From assembly GCA_023458995.1 (NCBI GenBank), contig JAEWVV010000097.1, positions 1-9,711 of the forward strand: a stretch of DNA of 9,711 nt, written 5' to 3'. A program made the translations under genes and the position numbers. The notes beneath the pieces were generated by a model that worked only from the letters and a program-made list of their open reading frames with translations, made no database searches and was not told the origin of the DNA. Positions 1-6,906 of the stretch are shown in pieces. How positions within the stretch are numbered: the stretch's first letter is position 1; each line of letters starts with the position of its first letter. This stretch comes from Bacillota bacterium (GTDB lineage Bacteria; Bacillota_I; Bacilli_A; Acholeplasmatales; Acholeplasmataceae).

Positions 1-191
1 AGATATATATCGTGCAGAAAACATGAATAGAGTAAATTTGGTTCTTCTATGCTTGTCTATGTATGAGTTTTGATTATTACTTAATTATGTAACGTATATA
101 TTTCTTAGAAAATCAAGAAACCATTTAGTTCATTGTACCATAAAATCTATCAAAAATGTCTATAGTCACCAATGTTTTCTAACTTCCTCTA

Positions 192-210
192 ATTGACAAA
201 GTAAAATTCG
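192..210 (+). repeat. candidate left terminal inverted repeat of the IS
   Basis: It starts ATTGACA and matches the reverse complement of 1678-1696 at 14 of 19 positions, including the first seven and the terminal CG. The TTGACA could instead be a promoter -35 element (193-198), although no good -10 lies at 16-18 bp. The evidence is pairwise similarity only. Confidence 0.35.
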
Positions 211-310
211 TATAACTTATATAAAAGAAATCTTACATTGTCAATTGAGGGATAGTTAGGGTTTATATTTCATGAAACGTAATATACTATAGATGTTTCC
301 TACCGGCATG

Positions 311-316
311 AAGGAG
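311..316 (+). promoter_or_regulatory. ribosome binding site that sets the transposase start
   Basis: AAGGAG lies 9 bp before the ATG at 326. The in-frame ATG codons at 293 and 308 have no comparable site; the one at 308 nearly abuts this sequence. Confidence 0.7.
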
Positions 317-325
317 ATGAGAAAT

Positions 326-1501
326 ATGTATGATTACAAGCACCTCTCACTCGACCAACGCATGGACATTAAGCTCGGACTGAAAGAAGGCTTATCGCTC
401 AAAGCATTGAGCGAGAGAATCCACAAGAGCCCGCGGACGATTTCGCAGGAGATTAAGACGCACTTAGAGCGCAGGGAAAGCAACAAGTTTCAGTTCAACA
501 CCTCACAAAAATTCATCTGTGCACAGCACCTCAAATATCCCTATGTGTGCGACAGCTGTCCCTTCAAGGCACAGTGCTCCTCAGACCGCTACTTCTACGA
601 TGCCAAGACAGCAGATAAGGCTTACCGAACGACGCTCAGCGTCAAAAGACGAAACATCCGCTTGAGCGCAACCGAACTCGCCAGGGTTGATGACATTCTG
701 AAAGCGGGTATTGACCGGGGTCAATCGCCCGCACACATCCTTGCAAGCCACCCCGAGATCAAGGTCACCGAAAGGACCATCTACCGCTACTTAAACCGAA
801 GAATTCTCTCCCCTGAGCTCTATAAACTCAGGAACAAGGTCCGGATGAAACCGCGAAAGAAAGCGCAGCAGGAGCATCCCGACAGCGCGCGCTATACGGG
901 AAGAACGTTCTATGACTACCTCAGCTACATCCATCAGCACCCCGGACAATTCACGGCGCAGATGGACACCGTCATCGGCCTTCGCTCAGACAGGCAGATG
1001 ATCCTGACGCTCATCGTCATCGAGCTTCACCTGTTGATAGCATTCGTCGTCAGCAGGGGATCTGGCGGCGTCATCAGAGGTCTCGCACACCTTGAAAAGA
1101 CACTGGGAACCGATGATTTCTCAAGACTTTTTCCCGTCATTTTAACCGATCGTGGAACGGAGTTCAGCCAGCCAGAAGACATCGAGAAAAACGTTAAAGG
1201 GATCTGCCGTACGCGAGTTTTCTACTGTGATCCACTGGCCTCCTATCAGAAGGGAGCTGTCGAGTCCATCCATCGCATCCTCCGCTACATCTTTCCGAAA
1301 GGGAAGTCCTTCGACACCCTCGTTCAGACCAAACTTGACATCGCGGTCAGCCATATCAACAGCTACCGCATCCGATCCAATCAGTTCAAAACAGCTTACG
1401 AATTGACCCGTCAAACCTTTGGTGAACACATCCTCCATCAATTGAAAATCGAGGCCATAGACCCCGATTCCATTCATCTGACGCCAACGATCGTCAGATA
1501 G
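326..1501 (+). CDS. IS30-family transposase
   Basis: This is a DDE transposase of 391 residues that would cut and join the ends of its insertion sequence. An N-terminal helix-turn-helix (about residues 15-45, with the segment SPRTISQEIK) would bind the ends. A cysteine cluster follows (C65, C75, C78, C84), as in a clostridial-type IS30 clade. The integrase core carries the catalytic triad: D214 in MDTV, D275 in LTDRGTEF, and E313 in QKGAVESIHR just before IFPKGKSF. The segment FYCDP and the motif HINSYR are also typical of this clade. ATG at 326 is preferred over one at 293 because AAGGAG (311-316) sits 9 bp upstream of it. The reading frame is intact and reaches the usual C-terminus, so the enzyme may be active. 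G+C is much higher than in all neighbours, which suggests recent arrival. The protein contains no tryptophan. Confidence 0.93.
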   Translation: MYDYKHLSLDQRMDIKLGLKEGLSLKALSERIHKSPRTISQEIKTHLERRESNKFQFNTSQKFICAQHLKYPYVCDSCPFKAQCSSDRYFYDAKTADKAYRTTLSVKRRNIRLSATELARVDDILKAGIDRGQSPAHILASHPEIKVTERTIYRYLNRRILSPELYKLRNKVRMKPRKKAQQEHPDSARYTGRTFYDYLSYIHQHPGQFTAQMDTVIGLRSDRQMILTLIVIELHLLIAFVVSRGSGGVIRGLAHLEKTLGTDDFSRLFPVILTDRGTEFSQPEDIEKNVKGICRTRVFYCDPLASYQKGAVESIHRILRYIFPKGKSFDTLVQTKLDIAVSHINSYRIRSNQFKTAYELTRQTFGEHILHQLKIEAIDPDSIHLTPTIVR

Positions 1502-1505
1502 TTCG

Positions 1506-1601
1506 ACAATCACCCCGGTGGGAAACGCTTAGCGCATACGCAAATTACCTTGACAGCGCAGGTTAGTCAAGCTTTTTTCCTGCTGTTTAAAAGGTGATTG
1601 T
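1506..1601 (+). repeat. 9-bp inverted pair just after the transposase
   Basis: ACAATCACC at 1506-1514 is the exact reverse complement of GGTGATTGT at 1593-1601. Together they enclose a second imperfect stem. The arrangement resembles a nested hairpin in the transcript. Its role is unknown, and it lies inside the proposed right end of the insertion sequence. Confidence 0.4.
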
Positions 1602-1616
1602 TCACCCTCATCTTAT

Positions 1617-1630
1617 CACATGCTCATGTG
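1617..1630. repeat. short palindrome CACATG-CT-CATGTG
   Basis: This is a perfect 6-bp dyad with a 2-base centre. The centre is too small for a stable RNA hairpin, so a protein-binding site or chance are the options. Confidence 0.35.
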
Positions 1631-1677
1631 AAATGTCACGCAAACTTTCGCTTTTTTTACCCTCTTTTGGCTCTCTG

Positions 1678-1696
1678 CGCAAGTTAATCTGTCAAT
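1678..1696 (-). repeat. candidate right terminal inverted repeat of the IS
   Basis: Read on the minus strand it starts ATTGACAG and agrees with 192-210 at 14 of 19 positions. The sequence to its right turns AT-rich. No matching target duplication was found. Confidence 0.35.
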
Positions 1697-1849
1697 AAAA
1701 AGACTTCATTCTTCAATCGCAAGTTACTTTTTCATTTAAGGTTAATGTTTCCGAAATGAATAATCACAACTATATTAAATACTTAAAAAATTGACCGTTT
1801 CTATTATATCATAATGAGACAATTATTCTCTTCTCAATCCCGTCAACAT

Positions 1850-1878
1850 AAAAAAACAGGACGACTGAGTCGCCCTGT
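1850..1878 (-). terminator. intrinsic terminator of the exporter gene
   Basis: On the minus strand, ACAGG and CGAC pair with GTCG and CCTGT around a 3-base loop. One A-C mismatch lies between the two blocks (stem 1856-1878). A run of T follows (1850-1855 read in reverse). It lies 16 bp past the exporter stop codon, as expected for its transcript end. Confidence 0.85.
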
Positions 1879-1894
1879 AATTTTATAAGATATA

Positions 1895-4063
1895 CTATTT
1901 CATTTTAATCTTTGAACGTGTAATGAGTTTATCAAAAATTAAAATAAGTTGAGGTAATAAAACAAGTACAGATAAGAGACCAAATAGTGCACCAAGAGCG
2001 ATTTGAAGACCAATTTGTTGAATCGCTAAAACTGAAGATATAAATCCTAACGATAGACCAGCAATACCAAAGATAAGCGCTGATGTTGTAATGGATGGGG
2101 CACTATCTTCAATCGCATGCTCTATACTTAAATGCACATCCATCGTTTCTCTTAATTCAATATAACGTTTTGTAAATAGAATTGCATAATCGATGGTTGC
2201 TCCTAAAAGGATAGTTGAAACGATTAGGTAACCTAAGAATGCTAGGGAATTACCAAGAAAATAAGGAATACTCATCGCAAGGAATACAGAGTTCATAATA
2301 ACAGCTGGTAAAATGATGGGTAAAATCCAGTTCTTAAATGTGAAGAATATGACAACCATGATTAATAAAACAGCAATGAGCGTGACATAAAGATAATCGG
2401 TTTCAATGACATTTTTTATGGATAGTGCTGCTGGAGATGAACCAATCACATAGGATTCATCAAAACCAAAACTCTTAACAAGATCTTGAATTTCTATAAC
2501 AACTCTTTCAGTCACTTCATCTTCTTCTTTTAAATCAAGGGTTAATATCATACGTGCATAACCACCTTGATAAAAGTTTGGGCTTAGACTTACTAATACT
2601 AATGGATCTGTGATTATACTTTGATAAGAAACCATACTTTGAACTGAGGTGATATATAAGTCATCACTCGTCACAAGTGCTTGATAAAGTAGAGCTTCCT
2701 TTGCAGGATCTTGATTGGTCAAAATAACGATTTGATTATCATTTCCAAAAAGATCGATCATTTCTTTTACATCATCGTCATATGATGTTCCAGCACTACT
2801 AATTAATGCTGATTCACCGTAAATAAAGGTGTTTTGAGATTGGAAATAATAAGCTGGGACAATACTTAAAATAAATAAACTTAAGAACACATAACGAAAA
2901 CGATATACAAATTTAGAGAATTTCGCAAACTTAGGTGTGAATACTTTATGTTTAGATTTAAAAATCCAAGAATCGAGTATTCTGATCAAAACAGGTCCTA
3001 AAAGAAGCGAAGAAATCGCAGATAATGCAACTGCCTTTAAGAAAACTAATCCAATATCCATACCAATTGAAAAACGCATGAACACTAAAGCAACAAAACT
3101 TGCTCCTGTTGTTACAGCGGATGCAACCACAGGTGATAAGACACCTTTTAATGTCACTTTCATCGCAGTTTCTTTTTCATGATTTTCTCTTTCTTTATGA
3201 TATCTATGAACAATAAAGATGATATAGTCTAAAGAAATCGCAAGTTGAAGTGCAATTGCCATCGACTGTGTAATAAATGAAATATCTTTGAAGATGAAGT
3301 TTGTTCCAAGATTAACGACAATCGCAACTCCACTAATAACTAAAAAGACAATTAAATCAGCAAACGATGGTGTCATCATCAATAAAATGACTAAAACAAG
3401 TGGAATTAAAATGAGTGTGATTTTCATCACTTCATCTTCAATTGCTCTTCTGACGAAAAGATCATTCATCACACCACCTGCAAGTGAGTATGAATACTCT
3501 TTTTCGTCAATCAAATCTTTAATATCTTCGATGACATTTTCGATATCACTTGAGCTTGGTGATAGATTGATTTGGATTGTCATTTTATAATATCCATCTT
3601 GTTCGTATCTACCAATTTGGTCTTTAAGATCAGAAACTAAGGCATCTGGTGCATTCATAATGATTTGATAAAAGCTTTCTTCAAAAGATAGACCTGTTGA
3701 CATAAGGTTAGTTAATGTCTGATTGATATTGTTTTGCGTTACTGGATCTACTTCAGATAAAAGAATTCCAAAAGTCATTTGATTTAAAACATCACCAATA
3801 AAACTAACCCCCACAACATGAGAAACACCCAGAAGATCATTTCTAACATCCAATGCATCACTTAGACTTACATCTCTAAGCAATAGATTTGTATAACTCG
3901 ATTCACCATAGAGTTCATCGTGGAGGGTGATACCTTCTTTGAGTGGATCATCATCTGGTAAGTATTTCTTCATATTATAATTCACGACAACCCTACTCAT
4001 CAAAAAGATGGATAAACCAACAATCAAAACTGTTAAAATAAGTGTTAAATATTTTTTCATCAT
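1895..4063 (-). CDS. MMPL/RND-superfamily membrane exporter
   Basis: This 722-residue membrane protein is of the MMPL (YdfJ-like) branch of the RND superfamily, which exports lipids, drugs or other hydrophobic compounds using the proton gradient. The layout is a duplicated half: one membrane segment (about 5-25), an extracytoplasmic loop (about 26-212), five segments (about 213-360), then the same pattern again (390-407, loop to about 556, five segments to about 710). Asp-Tyr pairs sit at D279-Y280 and D625-Y626 in the equivalent helices of each half. In MmpL3 such pairs form the proton relay, so the pump is probably energised. The start has AGGGAG 4 bp before the first ATG and 7 bp before the second (4060), so either may be used. 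A TetR-type gene is divergent and probably controls it. The substrate is unknown. Confidence 0.88.
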   Translation of the reverse strand: MMKKYLTLILTVLIVGLSIFLMSRVVVNYNMKKYLPDDDPLKEGITLHDELYGESSYTNLLLRDVSLSDALDVRNDLLGVSHVVGVSFIGDVLNQMTFGILLSEVDPVTQNNINQTLTNLMSTGLSFEESFYQIIMNAPDALVSDLKDQIGRYEQDGYYKMTIQINLSPSSSDIENVIEDIKDLIDEKEYSYSLAGGVMNDLFVRRAIEDEVMKITLILIPLVLVILLMMTPSFADLIVFLVISGVAIVVNLGTNFIFKDISFITQSMAIALQLAISLDYIIFIVHRYHKERENHEKETAMKVTLKGVLSPVVASAVTTGASFVALVFMRFSIGMDIGLVFLKAVALSAISSLLLGPVLIRILDSWIFKSKHKVFTPKFAKFSKFVYRFRYVFLSLFILSIVPAYYFQSQNTFIYGESALISSAGTSYDDDVKEMIDLFGNDNQIVILTNQDPAKEALLYQALVTSDDLYITSVQSMVSYQSIITDPLVLVSLSPNFYQGGYARMILTLDLKEEDEVTERVVIEIQDLVKSFGFDESYVIGSSPAALSIKNVIETDYLYVTLIAVLLIMVVIFFTFKNWILPIILPAVIMNSVFLAMSIPYFLGNSLAFLGYLIVSTILLGATIDYAILFTKRYIELRETMDVHLSIEHAIEDSAPSITTSALIFGIAGLSLGFISSVLAIQQIGLQIALGALFGLLSVLVLLPQLILIFDKLITRSKIKMK

Positions 4064-4073
4064 ATCACTCCCT

Positions 4074-4089
4074 TATACTTTTAAGTATA
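4074..4089. promoter_or_regulatory. candidate operator, perfect 7-bp dyad before the exporter
   Basis: TATACTT-TT-AAGTATA lies immediately upstream of the exporter ribosome site, between it and the divergent TetR-type gene. Its right arm read leftward contains TATACT, a good -10 hexamer, so a repressor bound here would cover the likely promoter or early leader. No good -35 is seen at the usual distance. Binding by the neighbouring regulator is inference. Confidence 0.4.
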
Positions 4090-4207
4090 GATATGAAACT
4101 AAGCATAATTACCCAATAAAAATATGGATTTCATCCACTTAATCTACACTTATCTTCTATTGTGTTGGTTTTAATTCATAATTACCCCACACTGATGGGT
4201 TTTTCCC

Positions 4208-4241
4208 AACAACAGCGTGTTATTTCCATCACAATGTTGTT
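4208..4241. promoter_or_regulatory. candidate operator upstream of the TetR-type gene
   Basis: This imperfect dyad has AACAACA (4208-4214) pairing with TGTTGTT (4235-4241). Inside it GTG (4217-4219) pairs with CAC (4230-4232), with 2-base mismatched blocks between and a 10-base centre. Its right arm overlaps the proposed -35 of the regulator gene, which is where an autorepressor site would be expected. It differs in sequence from the dyad at 4074-4089, so both may not bind the same protein. Confidence 0.3.
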
Positions 4242-4265
4242 TATTAAACATTTTGGTGGTATGCT
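4237..4265 (+). promoter_or_regulatory. candidate promoter of the TetR-type gene
   Basis: TTGTTT (4237-4242) is separated by 17 bp from TATGCT (4260-4265), which has an upstream TG in the extended -10 position (4257-4258). The transcript would begin close to 4272 and have a very short leader, almost abutting the ribosome site. Confidence 0.35.
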
Positions 4266-4272
4266 CAAATTA

Positions 4273-4279
4273 AGAGGTG
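4273..4279 (+). promoter_or_regulatory. ribosome binding site that sets the regulator start
   Basis: AGAGGTG lies 8 bp before ATG 4288. It supports the shorter 193-residue protein, which begins just before the helix-turn-helix domain as usual for TetR proteins. Confidence 0.65.
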
Positions 4280-4287
4280 ATGATTTC

Positions 4288-4869
4288 ATGAATCAACAAA
4301 AAACGGATCACCGCATCCGTGTGACCCATACACTTTTAAAAGAGGCTCTTTATAAACTTGTTCAAACTATATCTGTTCAAGAAATTACGATTAAAGAACT
4401 TTGTTATGAAGCCAATATTAACAGAACAACCTTTTATGCACACTTCCAAAGTGTTCAAGATTTAATTGAAAAACTAGAAAGCGAAGTTTGGATTGAACTT
4501 CTCTATCTCATTAAACAAAGTGAAAAAGATATACGTTATTTCTCTAATCAAATATTTTTTGATGTGTATGATTTATCCCTAAAGTATCATGAACTTTTTG
4601 AACTCTTAATTATTAAAAATGCAGATCCACACTTCGTTGAAAAAGTCTTTAATTTAGGTAGACAAGCATTTAGAACGTCCTATAAAAAGTCTAAAAATGT
4701 AAAAGATGATGCACAGATGGAATATTACTATATTTCGGTATTAAATTCGTTTATCGGTATTTTAAGACTTTGGCTATCCAATGGGATGAAAGAATCACCT
4801 CATGAAATGGCTGAAATAACAAAACGCATTATTACTGGAGGAATTCGGTTTATTCTTGAAAATAAATAA
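4288..4869 (+). CDS. TetR/AcrR-family transcriptional regulator
   Basis: This 193-residue DNA-binding protein is of TetR type. An N-terminal helix-turn-helix occupies about residues 30-55, with the typical pattern ITIKELCYEANINRTTFYAHF followed by a linker and helix (SVQDLIEKL). The all-helical C-terminal part, about 65-193, would bind a ligand and dimerise. ATG at 4288 is chosen because AGAGGTG (4273-4279) lies 8 bp upstream; a frame-consistent GTG at 4162 would add 42 residues of unconvincing sequence and lacks a ribosome site. The gene is divergent from the MMPL exporter, the classic arrangement for a repressor released by the pump's substrate. Target and ligand are not visible. A terminator follows directly. 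Confidence 0.87.
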   Translation: MNQQKTDHRIRVTHTLLKEALYKLVQTISVQEITIKELCYEANINRTTFYAHFQSVQDLIEKLESEVWIELLYLIKQSEKDIRYFSNQIFFDVYDLSLKYHELFELLIIKNADPHFVEKVFNLGRQAFRTSYKKSKNVKDDAQMEYYYISVLNSFIGILRLWLSNGMKESPHEMAEITKRIITGGIRFILENK

Positions 4870-4883
4870 GTGCATACATAAAC

Positions 4884-4913
4884 AAAACCCCTTTCAGGTG
4901 CGAAAGGGGTTTT
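4884..4913. terminator. bidirectional intrinsic terminator
   Basis: AAAACCCCTTTC (4884-4895) is the exact reverse complement of GAAAGGGGTTTT (4902-4913), with a 6-base loop. Both strands end in T-rich tails. It lies 14 bp after the TetR-type stop and 6 bp after the stop of the convergent GH20 gene, so it should end both transcripts. Confidence 0.92.
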
Positions 4914-4919
4914 CATTCA

Positions 4920-6827
4920 TCAATTTAAGTAAACAGTTTTTCTCTTTAATAGCTCGTCATGTTTTCTTAAGGTTGGATTTCTGTTAATTGCTTCATAAGG
5001 CTGCAACTTAATGACTTCACCAATAATCTTTAAGGCTTCCATCGATTTTTCTAATCCACCTTTTGTATTACGAATCAACCATTTAGTCTCATATTCTTTT
5101 AATAGATCAGGATATGTTTTGATCAATTCTTTTCGCATTTCCTTATACTCTGGTGTACGAATATCATCAGCCTGCATACGAATAAGAATCATAAATGTGC
5201 GTACTAAACGAAGTGATAAACCTATTTCTTCTTGAATTAATTGACCTTGTTTATATTTTGAACGTATTTTTTGATAAGAATCTACCCATCCATCAAGTTG
5301 TCTTGTTAAGATCTTATAGACATCCTGTCTTCCATATATGTGATGTCTAAATTGATAGAAGAAAGTTCCTTGTAAATCGGCAGTATCCAAATGTTTTGCA
5401 GCATAGATAATATTCATCAGTTTCGTACCATTATAGGTATAACTTTCTTCAAGTAAACTATATCTACCCATATCGAGTAAGAGGTGACCTGCAATTTCTT
5501 TTCTGTCACATACAACAAAATGATCAATAAAATAACGAAGTTTAAAACGATTATCCATCTTACTGTTCCACGCTTCCATACCACCATAAACAATTGCTGG
5601 GATTGCCATTGGGAATGTTTGTACATGTCCATTGTCACCCCATTCAGTCAGTAAAATACCTTCACCATGGTTGACTTTGGTATGGAGTGCGGCTTGTCTA
5701 ATATTTTCCAACATCGTTTCTGTACGCCCGGTGAGTGAATTCCATGTAGAAGTTCCTGGCGCAGCCATAAACTTCACATTTAAATCACCCAAACGCTTTA
5801 ATGTCTGGTGGAATGGATAATCAAGATCATACCCCCAATCGACAAAAATTAAATCTTTAGGTAATTGTTCAATCGTTTCTGGATGATGATTTAAGACATC
5901 TCCCCAAACCATCGGTGTTTTCTTATGTGACTTAATAAAATCAGCAAGTTTCAAAACATAGTCTAAATAGAGTTGTCCAACACCAATTTTCTTAGCATCT
6001 TCCTCTGTTTTCCCATGACCTAATTCATAAGGTTCATCTAAATTCATATGGAATAAAGATGAAGATGTGTTCTTTAACGCATCACTATAAAATGACTTAA
6101 CAAGTTCTAAACTGTTTGGATCAAGTGGATTAATGGTTGAAGGTTCACGATGTGATCCCCAAAAGAACATCCCATCAGGTATGACTGCAAGTTCAGGATA
6201 ATGTTTTAACCACTCGGTCATATGTCCTAAACCATTATGACAAGGAACTAAATCAATCATATGTGCTTTTGCATAACGCTCTAGTGCTCTATAATCTTTA
6301 GGTGTGAGAGGTGTCATACCTTCTTTATAGAGATGATCAAAACTTGGATAGTAATAACTAAAACCTTCAATATAGAGTTCAAAATGGTTGTAATTGAGTT
6401 GGCTTAAAAGATCAACATAGTCTTTTAATGTCGTTAATGAAGGTATTTTGTTTCTAGAAATATCCAGCATAAAACCTCTGATATTTAGTTCAGGTTCATC
6501 TTTGATTTCTAAAAATGGAGCAACATTTTGTGATTGAAACATGATTTGTCTAATCGTTTTTGCACCATAGTATATACCCTTTTCCGTTTTATAGGATAGA
6601 TGGATACCATCACGATCAATGGTGATTTCATATCCTTCGTTATGTAGCTTTGGATTGTAAATTAATTCAAGTTTCGCTTCTTCATCTTCTCTTGCTTCAT
6701 AAAACGGTGATGAAAATGCTACTTTTGCTTTTTTGGAAAGTTCATTATGTCTAAAAGGAATCCCTCGTTTTAGATCAATTTTTCCGTCAAGCATATTGAT
6801 TTGTCTTACAGCTGGAAACAGGTTCAT
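4920..6827 (-). CDS. family 20 glycoside hydrolase (beta-N-acetylhexosaminidase type)
   Basis: This 635-residue enzyme is expected to release terminal N-acetylglucosamine or N-acetylgalactosamine using the substrate's acetamido group. The N-terminal domain (about 1-110) is the small zincin-like fold common in GH20. The barrel (about 115-430) opens with RGFMLDISRNKIP. The catalytic pair is D264-E265 in MNLDEPYELGHG; many GH20 enzymes have a GDE sequence there, so this is a side clade. Tryptophans W308, W331 and W396 could line the sugar pocket. A long helical C-terminal region (about 435-635) follows. There is no signal peptide or membrane segment, so it probably acts in the cytoplasm on imported sugars. 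The ribosome site AAAGGAG (6841-6847) is unusually far, 13 bp, from the ATG, but no nearer in-frame start exists. It may be cotranscribed with the acetyltransferase 79 bp upstream. Exact substrate unknown. Confidence 0.87.
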   Translation of the reverse strand: MNLFPAVRQINMLDGKIDLKRGIPFRHNELSKKAKVAFSSPFYEAREDEEAKLELIYNPKLHNEGYEITIDRDGIHLSYKTEKGIYYGAKTIRQIMFQSQNVAPFLEIKDEPELNIRGFMLDISRNKIPSLTTLKDYVDLLSQLNYNHFELYIEGFSYYYPSFDHLYKEGMTPLTPKDYRALERYAKAHMIDLVPCHNGLGHMTEWLKHYPELAVIPDGMFFWGSHREPSTINPLDPNSLELVKSFYSDALKNTSSSLFHMNLDEPYELGHGKTEEDAKKIGVGQLYLDYVLKLADFIKSHKKTPMVWGDVLNHHPETIEQLPKDLIFVDWGYDLDYPFHQTLKRLGDLNVKFMAAPGTSTWNSLTGRTETMLENIRQAALHTKVNHGEGILLTEWGDNGHVQTFPMAIPAIVYGGMEAWNSKMDNRFKLRYFIDHFVVCDRKEIAGHLLLDMGRYSLLEESYTYNGTKLMNIIYAAKHLDTADLQGTFFYQFRHHIYGRQDVYKILTRQLDGWVDSYQKIRSKYKQGQLIQEEIGLSLRLVRTFMILIRMQADDIRTPEYKEMRKELIKTYPDLLKEYETKWLIRNTKGGLEKSMEALKIIGEVIKLQPYEAINRNPTLRKHDELLKRKTVYLN

Positions 6828-6840
6828 TTCTTTCTTGCTT

Positions 6841-6847
6841 CTCCTTT
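6841..6847 (-). promoter_or_regulatory. ribosome binding site with long spacing before the GH20 gene
   Basis: AAAGGAG on the minus strand lies 13 bp before the ATG at 6827, against the usual 5-9. The intervening triplets contain no ATG, GTG or TTG in frame, so the ATG at 6827 stands. Translation may be modest. Confidence 0.55.
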
Positions 6848-6857
6848 AATAAAATTT

Positions 6858-6905
6858 TTATCATCTTAAGTGATGAGTGCTAACGTTTTTGTGTTTAGAT
6901 GATAA
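6858..6905. repeat. 9-bp inverted pair in the acetyltransferase-GH20 gap
   Basis: TTATCATCT (6858-6866) is the exact reverse complement of AGATGATAA (6897-6905), with 30 bp between them. It could fold in the leftward transcript ahead of the GH20 gene or be a protein site. The enclosed stretch contains TTAGCACTC on the minus strand (6875-6883), identical to one arm of the CIRCE heat-shock operator. The other arm is poor. Confidence 0.4.
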
Positions 6906-6906
6906 C

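Larger units (their letters stand above)
1..325. other. AT-rich non-coding stretch left of the transposase
   Basis: I see no supported gene here. One frame is open from base 2 to a TGA at 71-73 and gives about 23 unremarkable residues; it could be the tail of a gene lying to the left, but nothing identifies it. An inverted pair, AATTGACAA at 191-199 and TTGTCAATT at 238-246, lies in the last third. Its left arm overlaps the proposed left end of the insertion sequence. The composition is strongly A+T, in sharp contrast to the coding sequence that begins at 326. Confidence 0.5.
192..1696 (+). mobile_element. IS30-family insertion sequence, boundaries tentative
   Basis: A full-length IS30-type transposase gene is flanked by imperfect inverted sequences that both begin ATTGACA when read inward (192-210 and 1678-1696; 14 of 19 positions agree by hand alignment). 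That would give an element of about 1.5 kb with one gene, somewhat long for IS30, where about 1.0-1.25 kb is common. The G+C-richer composition extends past the stop codon to about 1680 and then reverts to AT-rich sequence, which fits a right end near 1696. No convincing target-site duplication is visible: CTA lies left and AAA lies right of the proposed ends. The transposase call is solid. The ends are inference and could lie elsewhere in the two flanks. Confidence 0.45.
1502..1849. other. non-coding stretch with several dyads
   Basis: No gene is supported between the transposase stop and the exporter's terminator. The left part (to about 1696) probably belongs to the insertion sequence. It contains an inverted pair, ACAATCACC (1506-1514) and GGTGATTGT (1593-1601). 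Between them is a smaller imperfect stem, 1553-1562 with 1579-1586 (ACAG, bulged CG, CAGG pairing with CCTGCTGT). A palindrome CACATG-CT-CATGTG follows at 1617-1630. The right part (1697-1849) is AT-rich, like the host sequence. The nested dyads could form a structured 3' end of the transposase transcript. Confidence 0.45.

Noticed and set aside
2..73. Open frame reaching the left window edge, possibly the tail of a gene
   Set aside because: It is only about 23 residues with no recognisable motif. The length is expected by chance, so it is not called a gene.
132..140. Minus-strand extended -10 (TGGTACAAT) that would drive transcription out of the left edge
   Set aside because: No -35 lies at 16-18 bp and no start codon with a ribosome site follows within the window. 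AT-rich sequence yields such matches often.
1142..1513. 123-codon open frame on the minus strand opposite the transposase
   Set aside because: It lies entirely opposite the conserved catalytic core of the transposase, has no ribosome site and resembles no family. It is a shadow of G+C-rich coding sequence.
1791..1815. TTGACC followed by CATAAT as a rightward promoter
   Set aside because: The spacing is 13 bp, too short. It would read only into the 3' end of the oppositely oriented exporter gene.
4186..4208. CCCA/TGGG/CCCA blocks that could form two exclusive hairpins, one with a T tail, as a transcription switch
   Set aside because: The stems are only 4 bp and the likely regulator transcript starts downstream of them, so a riboswitch or attenuator is not supported.
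5417..5638. 73-codon minus-strand frame inside the GH20 gene
   Set aside because: It overlaps the conserved GH20 barrel in another frame and has no ribosome site.
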